From the NCBI GenBank assembly GCA_000525675.1, contig CP002190.1, positions 2,604,001 through 2,668,000 of the forward strand: a DNA stretch of 64,000 bases, in the 5' to 3' direction. The notes under the pieces were generated by a model. The model made no database searches, had not been told where the DNA came from, and saw only the letters and a program-made list of their open reading frames with translations. The translations under genes were made by a program, and so were the position numbers. The DNA comes from Bdellovibrio bacteriovorus W. GTDB taxonomy: Bacteria; Bdellovibrionota; Bdellovibrionia; Bdellovibrionales; Bdellovibrionaceae. Shown here in pieces: positions 25,438-33,521 of the stretch; the stretch's first letter is position 1, and the number at the start of each line of letters is the position of its first letter.

Positions 25438-26319
25438 ATGAAAAACATATTCTTTCTGGCAGTTCTTTTTTTTAGCTCCCCGTCTTTGGCAAAGATCCAA
25501 GTGGTGACGACTCTTCCAGATATTGCAGAGATTGTCTCTAAGGTTGGCGGAGAGGCGGTCTCTGTCGAAAGCCTCCTCAATGGTAATGAAGACCCGCACT
25601 ATGCAGAGTCTCGCCCCTCTTATATTTTAAAACTTCGCAAAGCAGATCTCGTCTGCTTTGTCGGGATGGATCTTGAATCTGCTTGGCTGTTAAAATCCCT
25701 AGAAAGATCTGGAAACAAAAAAGTTCAAGAAAACATCGCCCGCTGTGATTTAGGAAAAAAGATCGAAGCCTTGGATATCCCAACAGGGGTGATTAATCGC
25801 TCCTTAGGAGATGTGCACGCTCACGGAAATCCGCACTACCTCTTATCGCCAAAGAGAATCCAGGTTGTTGCCAGCGCTATTGCTCAGGAGCTTTCCCAGA
25901 TTGAGCGCTCTCAAAAAGAAAAGTTTGAAGAGAACGCTCGCGCCTTTAACCTAAGCATACAGTCTCTTTATGAAAAGTTGCAAAAAGAGATCAAGCCCGC
26001 TCTGGTGATGGAGTATCACAAAGAGTTTACATATTTCTTTAGTGATTATGGCTTAAAGAGTTGGGGATCGCTGGAAGAAAAACCAGGAATGCCACCTTCT
26101 TCTAAACGGATTGCTGATGTCGCCACGAAAGCAAAAGCCGAGGGAGTGAAGGTTCTATTAGCAACGCCCTCTTCTCCTCATAAAGTTTTAGAAAGATTCA
26201 CCGAACTTTCAGGAATTCCAGTTGCCATCATCCCGTCCTATGTTCAAACATCAAAGACTACACAAGCTGGTTCTATCGAGGATCTGCAAAAACTCTTAAA
26301 GGACGCGGTCAGCAAATGA
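25438..26319 (+). CDS. znuA: Zinc ABC transporter, periplasmic binding protein (ZnuA/cluster A-I)
   Basis: The 293-residue protein has a signal peptide (1-18, ending SSPSLAK) and the metal-binding His residues of the family: EDPHYAESRP, GNPHYLLSPKR and MEYHKEFTYF, plus a C-terminal acidic site (IPSYVQTS region less typical). It starts TTLPDIAEIVSKVGG, the standard opening of cluster 9 solute-binding proteins. It has no long His-rich loop; that role may be taken by the upstream barrel. The stop overlaps the ATPase start by four bases. Zn versus Mn specificity cannot be proven from sequence, but the His set favours zinc. Confidence 0.9.
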   Translation: MKNIFFLAVLFFSSPSLAKIQVVTTLPDIAEIVSKVGGEAVSVESLLNGNEDPHYAESRPSYILKLRKADLVCFVGMDLESAWLLKSLERSGNKKVQENIARCDLGKKIEALDIPTGVINRSLGDVHAHGNPHYLLSPKRIQVVASAIAQELSQIERSQKEKFEENARAFNLSIQSLYEKLQKEIKPALVMEYHKEFTYFFSDYGLKSWGSLEEKPGMPPSSKRIADVATKAKAEGVKVLLATPSSPHKVLERFTELSGIPVAIIPSYVQTSKTTQAGSIEDLQKLLKDAVSK

Positions 26320-26885
26320 TGCTTCTTAAAGCCCTTGATCTCCAACCTTTAGATATTGAAAAGAATGCGATCACTCGACCGCTTTCTTTTCAAGTTCATT
26401 CAGGAATCGTTACCCTTATCAAGGGTGAAAATGGCTCTGGCAAGAGCACGCTCTTAAAAGTGCTCTTGGGTTTGCATAAAAACTTTCGGGGAAGTTTTCA
26501 AATAGACCTCACTTCATCTGACATTCGTTATCTTCCTCAGTTGGGGAATCTACAGTTTCATATTCCAATGACCTTGTCTGATTTTTTTAAAAAACCGCAC
26601 ACTTCACAAAGTCCTTTATTACAAGGTTTGAATTTGCAAAAGTTTTGGAACACAGCTAGCGGCGGCGAGAGACAAAAGGTTTTACTAGCGGCTGCCTTAG
26701 AAGACACCCCTCGTCTCTTGATTCTTGATGAGCCCTTTAATCATATTGATGAAAAGTCTTGCACTGTCATCGAAGAAGGACTTTTGCAATACAACAAGTC
26801 TCATCCAGAAAGTGCCATTGTGATCGTCTCTCATCGCGCCCTTTCTTTGCCATGGCCCAATATTCAAACTGTGGAGTTGCCATGA
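26316..26885 (+). CDS. znuC: Zinc ABC transporter ATPase (ZnuC-like)
   Basis: A compact ABC ATPase of 189 residues, shorter than most ZnuC (about 250). Walker A is GENGSGKST, the signature SGGERQKVLLAAAL, Walker B RLLILDEPFNHID and the H loop VSHRALS. It lacks the C-terminal extension of ZnuC. It overlaps znuA and znuB by four bases each (ATGA at the 3' end), so translation is coupled. It supplies energy for metal uptake with the ZnuB permease. Confidence 0.88.
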   Translation: MMLLKALDLQPLDIEKNAITRPLSFQVHSGIVTLIKGENGSGKSTLLKVLLGLHKNFRGSFQIDLTSSDIRYLPQLGNLQFHIPMTLSDFFKKPHTSQSPLLQGLNLQKFWNTASGGERQKVLLAAALEDTPRLLILDEPFNHIDEKSCTVIEEGLLQYNKSHPESAIVIVSHRALSLPWPNIQTVELP

Positions 26886-27691
26886 ACTTTCTAGAACTCT
26901 TAGATATATATAAATTTGCAATTGCAGCTTCTGCTATTATGGCAGCTGCCCTTGCGATGATTGGGGCCCACTGGACAGCTCGTGGAAAAGCGACGCAGAT
27001 ATTTGTTCTTGGCCAAGGCTCTTCTTTAGGTATCGTCCTAGGACTTGCACTGAATGTTTTGATGGATGTTGACCTTCACGGTCTCAATCTTGCCATGGGA
27101 TTTGTACTTGGCGGAGCGACCCTTTTTCTTTCTGAGCGTTTCCTCTCTAAGCGAGCCGATCGAAGTTTTGCTTACTTAACAATGTTCATCTGCTTTATGT
27201 CGCTCACTTATATTATCACCTCTTTAACGCCTGCTTTGGAATCCCACATGGCGGCTTCTTATTTTGGTGATATCGCAGTGATGAGCAACACCGCCGCCTT
27301 CTTAAATCTTGCGCTGGGTGCTTTCGCATTTGTTTTATTAATAAAGTATTGGAAGTCTTTGACCCGTACCTCCTTTGAAATTGCAAATCAGAGCCTTATT
27401 CATCGCTCGTGGCAAGGATGGTTCTTTGACTTAAGTACGATTGCCCTAACAACGGTGGCTGTTCAAAACCTTGGCTATCTTTTCACCACGGGTTCACTCT
27501 TTGTCGCTACGACGTTTGCCAGCTCTCAGGCTAAGGGAGTTAGACAGTATAGAAATCGCCTGTGCATCATTGCGGCGGTCGGAAGTATTCTGGGTTTTTT
27601 AAGTTCGCTGATATCAACAGAGATACCCACAGCACCGGCTATGATTATTGCTCAAGTGCTCGTCGGCCTTATTGTCTACGTAAAGAAATAG
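26882..27691 (+). CDS. znuB: Zinc ABC transporter permease (ZnuB-like)
   Basis: 269 residues from the ATG at 26882, which overlaps the ATPase stop; an in-frame upstream start at 26759 would lie deep inside znuC. Seven or eight hydrophobic helices are visible, with FVLGQGSSLGIVLGLAL in the position of the ABC-3 permease coupling region and LFTTGSLFVATTFAS near the end. It forms the membrane channel of the zinc importer. The 3' end overlaps the convergent HATPase fragment by 16 bases. Confidence 0.87.
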   Translation: MNFLELLDIYKFAIAASAIMAAALAMIGAHWTARGKATQIFVLGQGSSLGIVLGLALNVLMDVDLHGLNLAMGFVLGGATLFLSERFLSKRADRSFAYLTMFICFMSLTYIITSLTPALESHMAASYFGDIAVMSNTAAFLNLALGAFAFVLLIKYWKSLTRTSFEIANQSLIHRSWQGWFFDLSTIALTTVAVQNLGYLFTTGSLFVATTFASSQAKGVRQYRNRLCIIAAVGSILGFLSSLISTEIPTAPAMIIAQVLVGLIVYVKK

Positions 27692-28767
27692 TGGAATGAG
27701 GGCTGAGCCTCGCGCTTTTGCCCGTCCACATTGAACAGACAAATAACTTCTGTACGAACTCCTTGCTTCACATTGAAAATGGTTAAATCTGCATTCTCAA
27801 TGATCTGATGAAGTCCGCGCCCAGCGCCACCTTTGCCCGAGTTCAAAGAACCCGCCTGGCCATTATAACAACTTAGAAGATAGTCGACGATGATGTTTTT
27901 TGTAAGTGATCCGAATGGATCTCTTACAGAGACCGCTAACAACACACCATCACTAGCGTAACTTAAAACGGATTGCTGATGGGTATCGAGCTTGATCTCT
28001 TCTTTTCGCGACAGATGATTGAACAGTGATTTTCCAGAACTATCCACCGGCGCATCGTAGATCGCATTCATTAACATTTCTTCTGCCACGGTATTCACCC
28101 TATCCAAAACGGTTGAGCGGACTCCCATGGATTTGAAATAAGAAAAGATGTCTTCCTTCATTTGATCTCTTTGCTTTGAGCTCTGAACTTGAGTGGATTT
28201 AATCTCCACTCCCCAAGTCAGATACTTCTCGATGCCAAAGAGGTCTTTATTTAGAAGCTTGCTAAGAGCCGTTAAAACGTAGCGAATGGTTGAGTTTTTA
28301 TCTTCAGCATCGCGGGAGATAATAAAATCCACATAGCGATTCTTTTCCAGCACTGCTAAGTTTCCAGAAACATCTTTTTTAGTCAAAAGGACCGCAAAAG
28401 GTGCAAGCTTCTGCTCTGTGATTTCTTTTAAAACCTCAACACATTCTTCTTCAACAAGAATAATGTCGTAAGCGCTTTGTGAAAAATAATTACGGCCCGT
28501 TTCAATATCACCCGCAATATCTAATTGAACCCCAGTCCCACCGAGTGCCATACGGATCGGAAGCTGTTGTTTTTTGTCGGGCTCAATCAAAAGAACTCTA
28601 CCACCGCCGCCTTTAGCAATCGCGCTTTGAGCTTCAAAAAGCTCTCTATTAAGAATTTCAAAAAGACGCGCTTTTTCATTCGTGCGAACTAAACGCTCGG
28701 TTAGAATTGTGCAGTAAATCTGATATAAAAGAGCGGCAAGATGATCTGTACCCCAAAATCCGGACAC
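27676..28767 (-). pseudogene. C-terminal part of an IS-interrupted cNMP-binding/receiver/HATPase regulator
   Basis: The first seven codons of this 363-residue frame come from the IS end; native sequence begins at the GATC duplication (28746). It holds the last helix of a cNMP-binding domain (ALLYQIYCTILTERLVRTNE), a receiver-like domain whose acceptor Asp region reads IILVEEECVE and so looks inactive, and a HATPase_c_2-type ATP-binding domain (AEEMLMNAIYD, later GKGGAGRGLHQI). Such ATPase domains occur in anti-sigma-type switch kinases. The rest of the gene is at 30109-30481. Joining both sides over one GATC copy restores a single frame of 479 codons. A GTG inside the IS end could still start this fragment. 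Confidence 0.85.
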
Positions 28768-28823
28768 AAAAATAAAAGACCCTGTCCAGTTTTTGGGGTA
28801 TTTTCGTATTTGAGAGGCAGATC

Positions 28824-29228
28824 ATGGGTTCATTTACAGCAAAAGATCGCAAAGATCTTGAGAACAATCAAAATGTTTTAAAGGTAACAACCTCTAACGT
28901 TACCTATACTCCAGAGTTTAAGGTTAAGGCTTTGAAGCTCCGTCAAGATGGGCTAATGCCTTCAGAAATATTTAAAGATGCCGGAATCAACCTTTCTCTC
29001 TTCGGCAAAGACTACCCCAGAAAGTGTATCCAGCGTTGGGCGAAGATGTCTCAAAAAGACGGTGGATTAAAGAAGGAGCGTCGAGGAGTTAATTCTACTG
29101 GGCGCCCCAAGGGGCTTCGGTTTAAATCAGCAGAAGAAGAAATTGCTTATTTGCGCGCGGAGAATGATTTCCTAAAAAAGCTCCACGCCTTGGAGGCAAG
29201 ATACGCAAACAAGAAAAGTTCGCGTTAA
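28824..29228 (+). CDS. IS3-family transposase OrfA
   Basis: 134 residues with a helix-turn-helix (TPEFKVKALKLRQDGLMPSEIF) and a C-terminal leucine-zipper-like helix (EEEIAYLRAENDFLKKLHALE), as in IS3-family OrfA proteins that bind the IS ends. The slippery heptamer A AAA AAG at 29174-29180 lies in this frame. A -1 shift there fuses it to OrfB as the active OrfAB transposase. Confidence 0.92.
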   Translation: MGSFTAKDRKDLENNQNVLKVTTSNVTYTPEFKVKALKLRQDGLMPSEIFKDAGINLSLFGKDYPRKCIQRWAKMSQKDGGLKKERRGVNSTGRPKGLRFKSAEEEIAYLRAENDFLKKLHALEARYANKKSSR

Positions 29229-30070
29229 TTCACGAGGCAATAATTCACCAGCCTGATCTGCGTCTCGATCGGCTATGTAAGCAAGCTAAAGTAAGCACGA
29301 GTGGATTTTACGAATGGTCTGCGAAGAAGAAAAGTTCTCAAGAAGCCATTTTCGATGAAGAGTGGGTCTGTATCCTTTTTGAAAGTAAAAAAGGTAGGAT
29401 CGGTGCTCGCAGCATAAAGATGCTTTTACAGAAATATTTTTGGATCAATATGAACTTAAAGAAAGTCCGTCGTCTTATGAAAAAGCATGGACTTCGAACT
29501 GTCATCCGCAGAAAGAATAGATCTAGGCAAGTTTGGGTAGAAGGAGATGAACATAGAGCAAGCCCGAATATTCTTAATAGGAATTTTAATGTCCAAAAGA
29601 AGGATACTGTGTATTCGACAGACATTACTTATCTTGATTATGGACTTGGAAAACGAGCTTATCTATCGGCAGTAAAGGATTTGGCAACGAAGGAGATCGT
29701 GCATTACACCGTTTCAGCAAGTGCAACTTTAAATATCGCACTTAGGGGCCTCGAAGATCTTTTTAGTCAAAAGCCCAAACATATCATTATGCACTCAGAT
29801 CAAGGCAGCCACTATACTTCAAAGATCTATCGAGATTTATTAAGCAAGTGGGAAATAACTCAATCAATGTCACGTAAGGGAAATTGTTTGGACAATGCTC
29901 CGATAGAAAGTTTTTTCGGACATTTAAAAGATGAGGCAGAGCTTCGAGATTGCAATACATATGAAGAGTTGGTAGCAGAGATAGATCGTTATATTAAATA
30001 CTATAATAACGAACGACCCCAATGGGACTTAAAAGGAAAAACCCCGGCAGAGTGCCGAGGTTTTACTTAA
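29177..30070 (+). CDS. IS3-family transposase OrfB (DDE integrase, by -1 frameshift)
   Basis: This frame has no ATG, GTG or TTG between the slippery site and 29420, so the full domain can be made only by frameshifting from OrfA. It contains an HTH_21-like region (LDRLCKQAKVSTSGFYEW), then the rve/DDE catalytic core: STDITYLD (first Asp), MHSDQGSHYTS (second Asp) and NAPIESFFGHLKDE (Glu). The end YYNNERPQWDLKGKTPAE is typical of IS3-family OrfB. All catalytic residues are present. Confidence 0.92.
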   Translation, partial: KAPRLGGKIRKQEKFALIHEAIIHQPDLRLDRLCKQAKVSTSGFYEWSAKKKSSQEAIFDEEWVCILFESKKGRIGARSIKMLLQKYFWINMNLKKVRRLMKKHGLRTVIRRKNRSRQVWVEGDEHRASPNILNRNFNVQKKDTVYSTDITYLDYGLGKRAYLSAVKDLATKEIVHYTVSASATLNIALRGLEDLFSQKPKHIIMHSDQGSHYTSKIYRDLLSKWEITQSMSRKGNCLDNAPIESFFGHLKDEAELRDCNTYEELVAEIDRYIKYYNNERPQWDLKGKTPAECRGFT

Positions 30071-30079
30071 GAGGCCCTT

Positions 30080-30481
30080 TTATTTATCTGTCCACTTTTT
30101 GGGGTACAGATCAAGACGGTCTTTGTCTTTTGGATGAACATGCGCAAAGTCTTCTGAGTTCAAGACAAAGAGTTCGGAGTCCTCATGGGCTATAAGAGTT
30201 GTGGAAGTCGGATTTTGAGTGATCACACTCATTTCTCCAAAAACTTCACCTACCGACGCTAAAGAAGCAATAGTTTCACCCAAAAGAGAAATATCAACTT
30301 TTCCTGATCTTAAGAAATAAAGTTGTGAGTTTTTCTGTCCTTCTTTTAAAATAACACTGCCTGCAGGGAATTTTTTTAAAGAGAACATGGTTGAAGCTTG
30401 CAGCAATAGGTCTGAGCTGAAAGACTTAAAGAAAGAATAATTTTTAATTTCTTTGGCAATATCAGCTGGATGCAAGTTCAT
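30080..30481 (-). pseudogene. N-terminal part of the IS-interrupted regulator: cNMP-binding domain
   Basis: 133 codons, of which the last nine after GATC (30109) are IS sequence ending in a stop. The native 124 codons form a cyclic-nucleotide-binding (CRP/PKA-type) domain: FSLKKFPAGSVILKEGQ, LYFLRSGKVDISLLG, GEVFGEMSVITQNPTSTTLIAHED. The GE pair of the phosphate-binding cassette is present, but the usual R-x-A Arg-Ala is replaced by PTSTT, so ligand binding is unsure. It was the front of the protein that continues at 28746. It starts at ATG 30481, divergent from the Lgt-like gene. Confidence 0.85.
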
Positions 30482-30584
30482 AGTTAAAATATTATGAAGT
30501 GAGTTAGGCCAAATTGACCAGAACCGAGTGAGTTTCCGTTTATGAAATGTCCCAAATTAAGTCTATCGTCGGTATGGAGTCAGA

Positions 30585-31313
30585 ATGTTTCCTGAGATTC
30601 ACCTCTCGGAGTCCATTTATATACCTACCTATTATTTGGTGATCAGCCTCACCACATGCGTGTGTCTTTTGTGGATTTATCGCCGTTCCCTTGAGAAGAA
30701 CTTCCCTCTGAACAACACCCTCGATCTTAGTCTTATCATCATGGTAGCGGGATTCTTAGGGGGACGCTTTTTCCATATTGTTTACGAAGCGCCCGCACAC
30801 TACCTTAAAAATCTCACTGAAATTGTAAATGTCGGCGATGGAGGCTTTGTTTTCTTCGGCGGTTTCTTTACAGCTCTCGTCAGTGCCTTGATCTATCTCA
30901 GAAAAAAGAAACTGCCTTTGACGAATTATTTGGATCTCTTTGCACCGGTGCTTGCTCTCGGATATGGCTTGGGTCGCTCGGCGTGTTTTTTGGCGGGCTG
31001 TTGTTATGGAAAAGCCTGCGACCTACCGTGGGCTCTCAATCATCGCCACCCCACTCAGCTCTATGCCGTCGGCGCAGAGCTTCTTATTGTGGGAGTCTTG
31101 TTAATTCTTGAGAAAAGCTCTTCGAAGAAAATAAAAAGCGGAGATATTTTTTATAGCTGGATTGCCATGCATGGGCTTGCACGACTTTTTATGGAGCACT
31201 TCCGCGACGACTATCGTGGCCCCGAAGCTGGGCTTTCAATCTCAAGCTGGCTGAGCCTTGGCTTGATTGCGGCGGGAATTTTCTTATTGAGCAAACCAGC
31301 ACGGCGGCGGTAA
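30585..31313 (+). CDS. Lgt-like membrane protein (prolipoprotein diacylglyceryl transferase family)
   Basis: 242 residues with about seven transmembrane helices. The first half contains IYIPTYYLV, GGRFFHIVYE and GGFVFFGGFF, and the second RHPTQLYAVGAELL and RLFMEHFRDDYRGP. All are Lgt-family landmarks. The Lgt signature (normally GRIGNFLNGE) is replaced by GRSACFLAGCCYG. The core Arg is kept but Asn and Glu are lost and two Cys gained. It may be a paralogue with another acceptor or donor, and another canonical lgt could exist elsewhere. TGGAG lies six bases before the ATG. It overlaps the convergent protease gene by 30 bases. Confidence 0.78.
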   Translation: MFPEIHLSESIYIPTYYLVISLTTCVCLLWIYRRSLEKNFPLNNTLDLSLIIMVAGFLGGRFFHIVYEAPAHYLKNLTEIVNVGDGGFVFFGGFFTALVSALIYLRKKKLPLTNYLDLFAPVLALGYGLGRSACFLAGCCYGKACDLPWALNHRHPTQLYAVGAELLIVGVLLILEKSSSKKIKSGDIFYSWIAMHGLARLFMEHFRDDYRGPEAGLSISSWLSLGLIAAGIFLLSKPARRR

Positions 31314-32129
31314 GCAGTTTTTATCGTGGCAAAGAGCCCCTTGAACAAAGGTATCTAGGCGGCACTGATCTGAAGGATAACTATTAATAATAGAAACGTT
31401 CGTTGCTGGAGCTTGAGTATGCAGGCTGACCGGAGTGTATTCTCTAAAAGAGTATCTTTGCAGGAGATGCGCCATTTCCAAACCTGCCTGCATGGTCTTT
31501 TGGCAAATCAGATCCTCGCCACACTTTGCTCTCACGTCTTGAGAAATCGACATCGCAAACTGCGGATAGGATTTAAAGAACTTCGGAAGACAGACCTTAG
31601 AAGCAAAGAAGTCAGATTGCCCTTCACTCGAAGCCCACTCCGCCCCGGTGATTTTTTGGCGAGGCTCTCCACCGATAAGATGTCCCAACTCATGACAGAG
31701 AATTGCGACCAAGGCCCCTTGAGTTGTGCCCGGCGCTCTGACTAGGCCACCCCATAAAGCAATCTGTGCGTATTTTTCATCGAGTTTTGCATAGGCGGCA
31801 AAAAAAGGACTTTGCCACTCGTTGGGTATATAAAGTGCCTTGCCATGTTGAGCATAGACATCGGCCATCGCAAAGCCCATGAATCGATGAATTATTTGAA
31901 TGTAGTCTTGCTCGGTCACATCCGAAACAGGCATCGCTGTTTCTGGTGGTAGATGAAAGTAATCGGAGCGCTCCGAAGCGTGGGCTTCCAGTTTGGCCTG
32001 AACATGGGCAGGCTCTCTTGCCACCGTTGGATTGTTATCCAATGGAGAAAAGACTTGAGTCATTGCGAATAAAATCGCAAACAACACGCCAGCCATCATA
32101 TAAGGATTTAAAGAACTCTCCGCCTTCAT
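31284..32129 (-). CDS. HELGH-motif metalloprotease-like envelope protein
   Basis: The 281-residue protein has an N-terminal hydrophobic segment (residues 11-25) that is a signal peptide or anchor. ILCHELGHLIGGEP contains the HExxH zinc motif, followed about 20 residues later by SSEGQSDFFASKVC where the third ligand (Glu or Asp) could lie. This resembles M48-like or other gluzincin-type peptidases, but the full family is not identified. Eight Cys in the second half, several clustered at the C-terminus (CRLDTFVQGALCHDKNC), suggest disulfides in the periplasm. Confidence 0.72.
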   Translation of the reverse strand: MKAESSLNPYMMAGVLFAILFAMTQVFSPLDNNPTVAREPAHVQAKLEAHASERSDYFHLPPETAMPVSDVTEQDYIQIIHRFMGFAMADVYAQHGKALYIPNEWQSPFFAAYAKLDEKYAQIALWGGLVRAPGTTQGALVAILCHELGHLIGGEPRQKITGAEWASSEGQSDFFASKVCLPKFFKSYPQFAMSISQDVRAKCGEDLICQKTMQAGLEMAHLLQRYSFREYTPVSLHTQAPATNVSIINSYPSDQCRLDTFVQGALCHDKNCLPPPCWFAQ

Positions 32130-32394
32130 AGAGACAGGTTTAACATGGCTTTATTTGCTATTTGAAGAGAGATAATCCCCTTTAAAAATTTTCCTAAACC
32201 CTTGCCAAGATTTGTCTCACTTTGAGAATCTTCAAAATTCAGGCCGAGCCCCCTGCCCTAAATTGGCACACTCTTTATCTTTTAGACAGTGGCCCCTTCG
32301 CCAAATGCACGTAAGCCTCTGTTCTAAATATCTCTTCTTTGGCACGGCTTATGTAAGGAAGAACTGTGAATATGTTTATGAAATGAGGTCTTCT
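32130..32394. other. 265-base intergenic region with weak -24 elements
   Basis: Between two divergent genes. TGGCACGGCTTATGT at 32340-32354 matches the sigma-54 -24 box exactly but has GT instead of GC at -12; another TGGCAC lies at 32274 with an even weaker -12. An in-frame extension of the following gene to 32212 is open, but I do not think it is coding. No other structure was found. Confidence 0.3.
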
Positions 32395-33099
32395 ATGAAA
32401 AGGCTAATTCAATCAGTTCTATTAACAGTGACTGCACTGTTGATGGTGAATTGCGGAAGCGAAAGCAATAGCAATAACAATAGTTACTATCCTACTTGCC
32501 CTTCGGGACAATATTGGAACGGCTATGTTTGCCAAAACGGCAATAGTAACGGCGTCTATCCAACCAATGGAACAGTTCGCTATTACGATTACAACCGTTA
32601 TAATGGTGTTTCGAACGGTGACATGAGAATAGTCAACACTGGCGCATACAAAGAATTCTTAAAGCAGGCCATGGCTGTCTGCGACCAATACACGTGGAGC
32701 GCCGGACTCGCCAAGTGTGATAGTTGGGCTTCTGGCTCTTTTCAACTTGATGTAACCATTGATACTTCTTCAAATCCACCGCGCCCAAGTATGATGTTTA
32801 CTGCAAGGCCTATGGTTAACGGCTATATTAACTACACTTTGAGTGCTGGAATTAATCAAGGCGGAGTTGGCTTTAACCCACTATACTTGATGCAGAACAA
32901 TACTTTCAGTCTCATCAATAATAGTAAAGGTTTTGAAATTCGCGGTTACGGATCTTACTATAACGGTGGTGGCTTGAAGCTTATCCAAATCCAAGTTCTG
33001 AACGGAACTCTGGCAGATGGATACTTCACATATGACCTGTACTTCCCATACAACGGAGTTGCTACAAAGATCGCAACAGGCCGCTTGAAAAGACGCTAA
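32395..33099 (+). CDS. Secreted lipoprotein-like protein, Asn/Tyr/Gly-rich
   Basis: 234 residues from ATG 32395, chosen for the GAGGT five bases upstream. MKRLIQSVLLTVTALLMVNC is a lipoprotein signal with an unusual Asn before the Cys. After it comes a poly-Ser/Asn stretch, then CPSGQYWNGYVCQNG, a short Cys motif found in many Bdellovibrio-like surface lipoproteins by my recollection. The remainder is a beta-rich domain (residues 75-234) with no family I recognise. It is probably anchored in the outer membrane. Confidence 0.75.
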   Translation: MKRLIQSVLLTVTALLMVNCGSESNSNNNSYYPTCPSGQYWNGYVCQNGNSNGVYPTNGTVRYYDYNRYNGVSNGDMRIVNTGAYKEFLKQAMAVCDQYTWSAGLAKCDSWASGSFQLDVTIDTSSNPPRPSMMFTARPMVNGYINYTLSAGINQGGVGFNPLYLMQNNTFSLINNSKGFEIRGYGSYYNGGGLKLIQIQVLNGTLADGYFTYDLYFPYNGVATKIATGRLKRR

Positions 33100-33110
33100 T
33101 CACCTTGAAA

Positions 33111-33145
33111 CCCACGAGTGAATTTGTTTAAACTTCACTCATGGG
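33111..33145 (+). promoter_or_regulatory. Hairpin that covers the yacG start codon
   Basis: CCCACGAGTGAA and TTCACTCATGGG pair over 12 bases with one mismatch. The right arm includes the yacG ATG at 33141, and no ribosome site precedes it. It may also end the lipoprotein transcript, although no T run follows. Confidence 0.5.
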
Positions 33146-33365
33146 TGACGAACAAAAACAAGAACCGAAAAAAATCAAATGCCCACAGTGTGGGCGTTTG
33201 TCTATTTACTCCACTGAAAATCCTTACCGACCCTTTTGCTCCGAGCGATGTAAAACCATTGACCTTGGAGATTGGGCTTCTGAAAAATACAGCATTCCCG
33301 CGACACCAACTTCAAGTGATTCTTTAACATATGGTGACTACGATGATGAAGATGACGGGCGGTGA
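33141..33365 (+). CDS. yacG: DNA gyrase inhibitor YacG, zinc-binding
   Basis: 74 residues with the YacG pattern: KCPQCGR, then YRPFCSERCKTIDLGDWASEKYSIP and an acidic tail (YGDYDDEDDG). Four Cys bind one zinc ion. In Escherichia coli YacG binds GyrB and blocks gyrase DNA binding. Length and spacing fit the family closely. The start codon lies inside a strong hairpin. Confidence 0.92.
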   Translation: MGDEQKQEPKKIKCPQCGRLSIYSTENPYRPFCSERCKTIDLGDWASEKYSIPATPTSSDSLTYGDYDDEDDGR

Positions 33366-33434
33366 AACTCGCTCTGCGAAAGGATTTTCACATTTTCATA
33401 TTGACGCAGAGTCGTTTTTGCATTTTCATGAGGC

Positions 33435-33449
33435 TGTCATCGGATGACA
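33435..33449 (+). promoter_or_regulatory. Perfect dyad upstream of hup
   Basis: TGTCATC-G-GATGACA is a 7-1-7 palindrome about 75 bases before the HU start. CATTTTCAT is repeated at 33391 and 33421, 30 bases apart. These could be regulator sites for HU. Confidence 0.4.
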
Positions 33450-33483
33450 TTTGATTTATCATCAAGATTTTAATTACAACGTA

Positions 33484-33501
33484 AGATACAAAAACGTATC
33501 T
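33484..33501 (+). promoter_or_regulatory. Small hairpin in the HU leader
   Basis: AGATAC-N6-GTATCT lies just before the ribosome site GAGGAG of HU. Confidence 0.3.
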
Positions 33502-33521
33502 GTTTTAATGAGGAGTTCAAA

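Larger units (their letters stand above)
28747..30108 (+). mobile_element. IS3-family insertion sequence (IS150-like)
   Basis: 1362 bp bounded by inverted repeats TGTACCCCAAAATCCGGACA (left) and, as reverse complement of the right end, TGTACCCCAAAAAGTGGACA. Both flanks carry GATC (28743-28746 and 30109-30112), a four-base target duplication within the IS3-family range. It encodes OrfA and OrfB in overlapping phases with an A AAA AAG slippery site. The ends, frames and duplication all look intact, so the copy is probably recent and may be active. It disrupts the regulator gene on the minus strand. Confidence 0.95.

Noticed and set aside
32340-32354. Sigma-54 promoter of the Asn/Tyr-rich lipoprotein
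   Set aside because: The -24 box is perfect but the essential GC at -12 is GT, so I list it only as weak.
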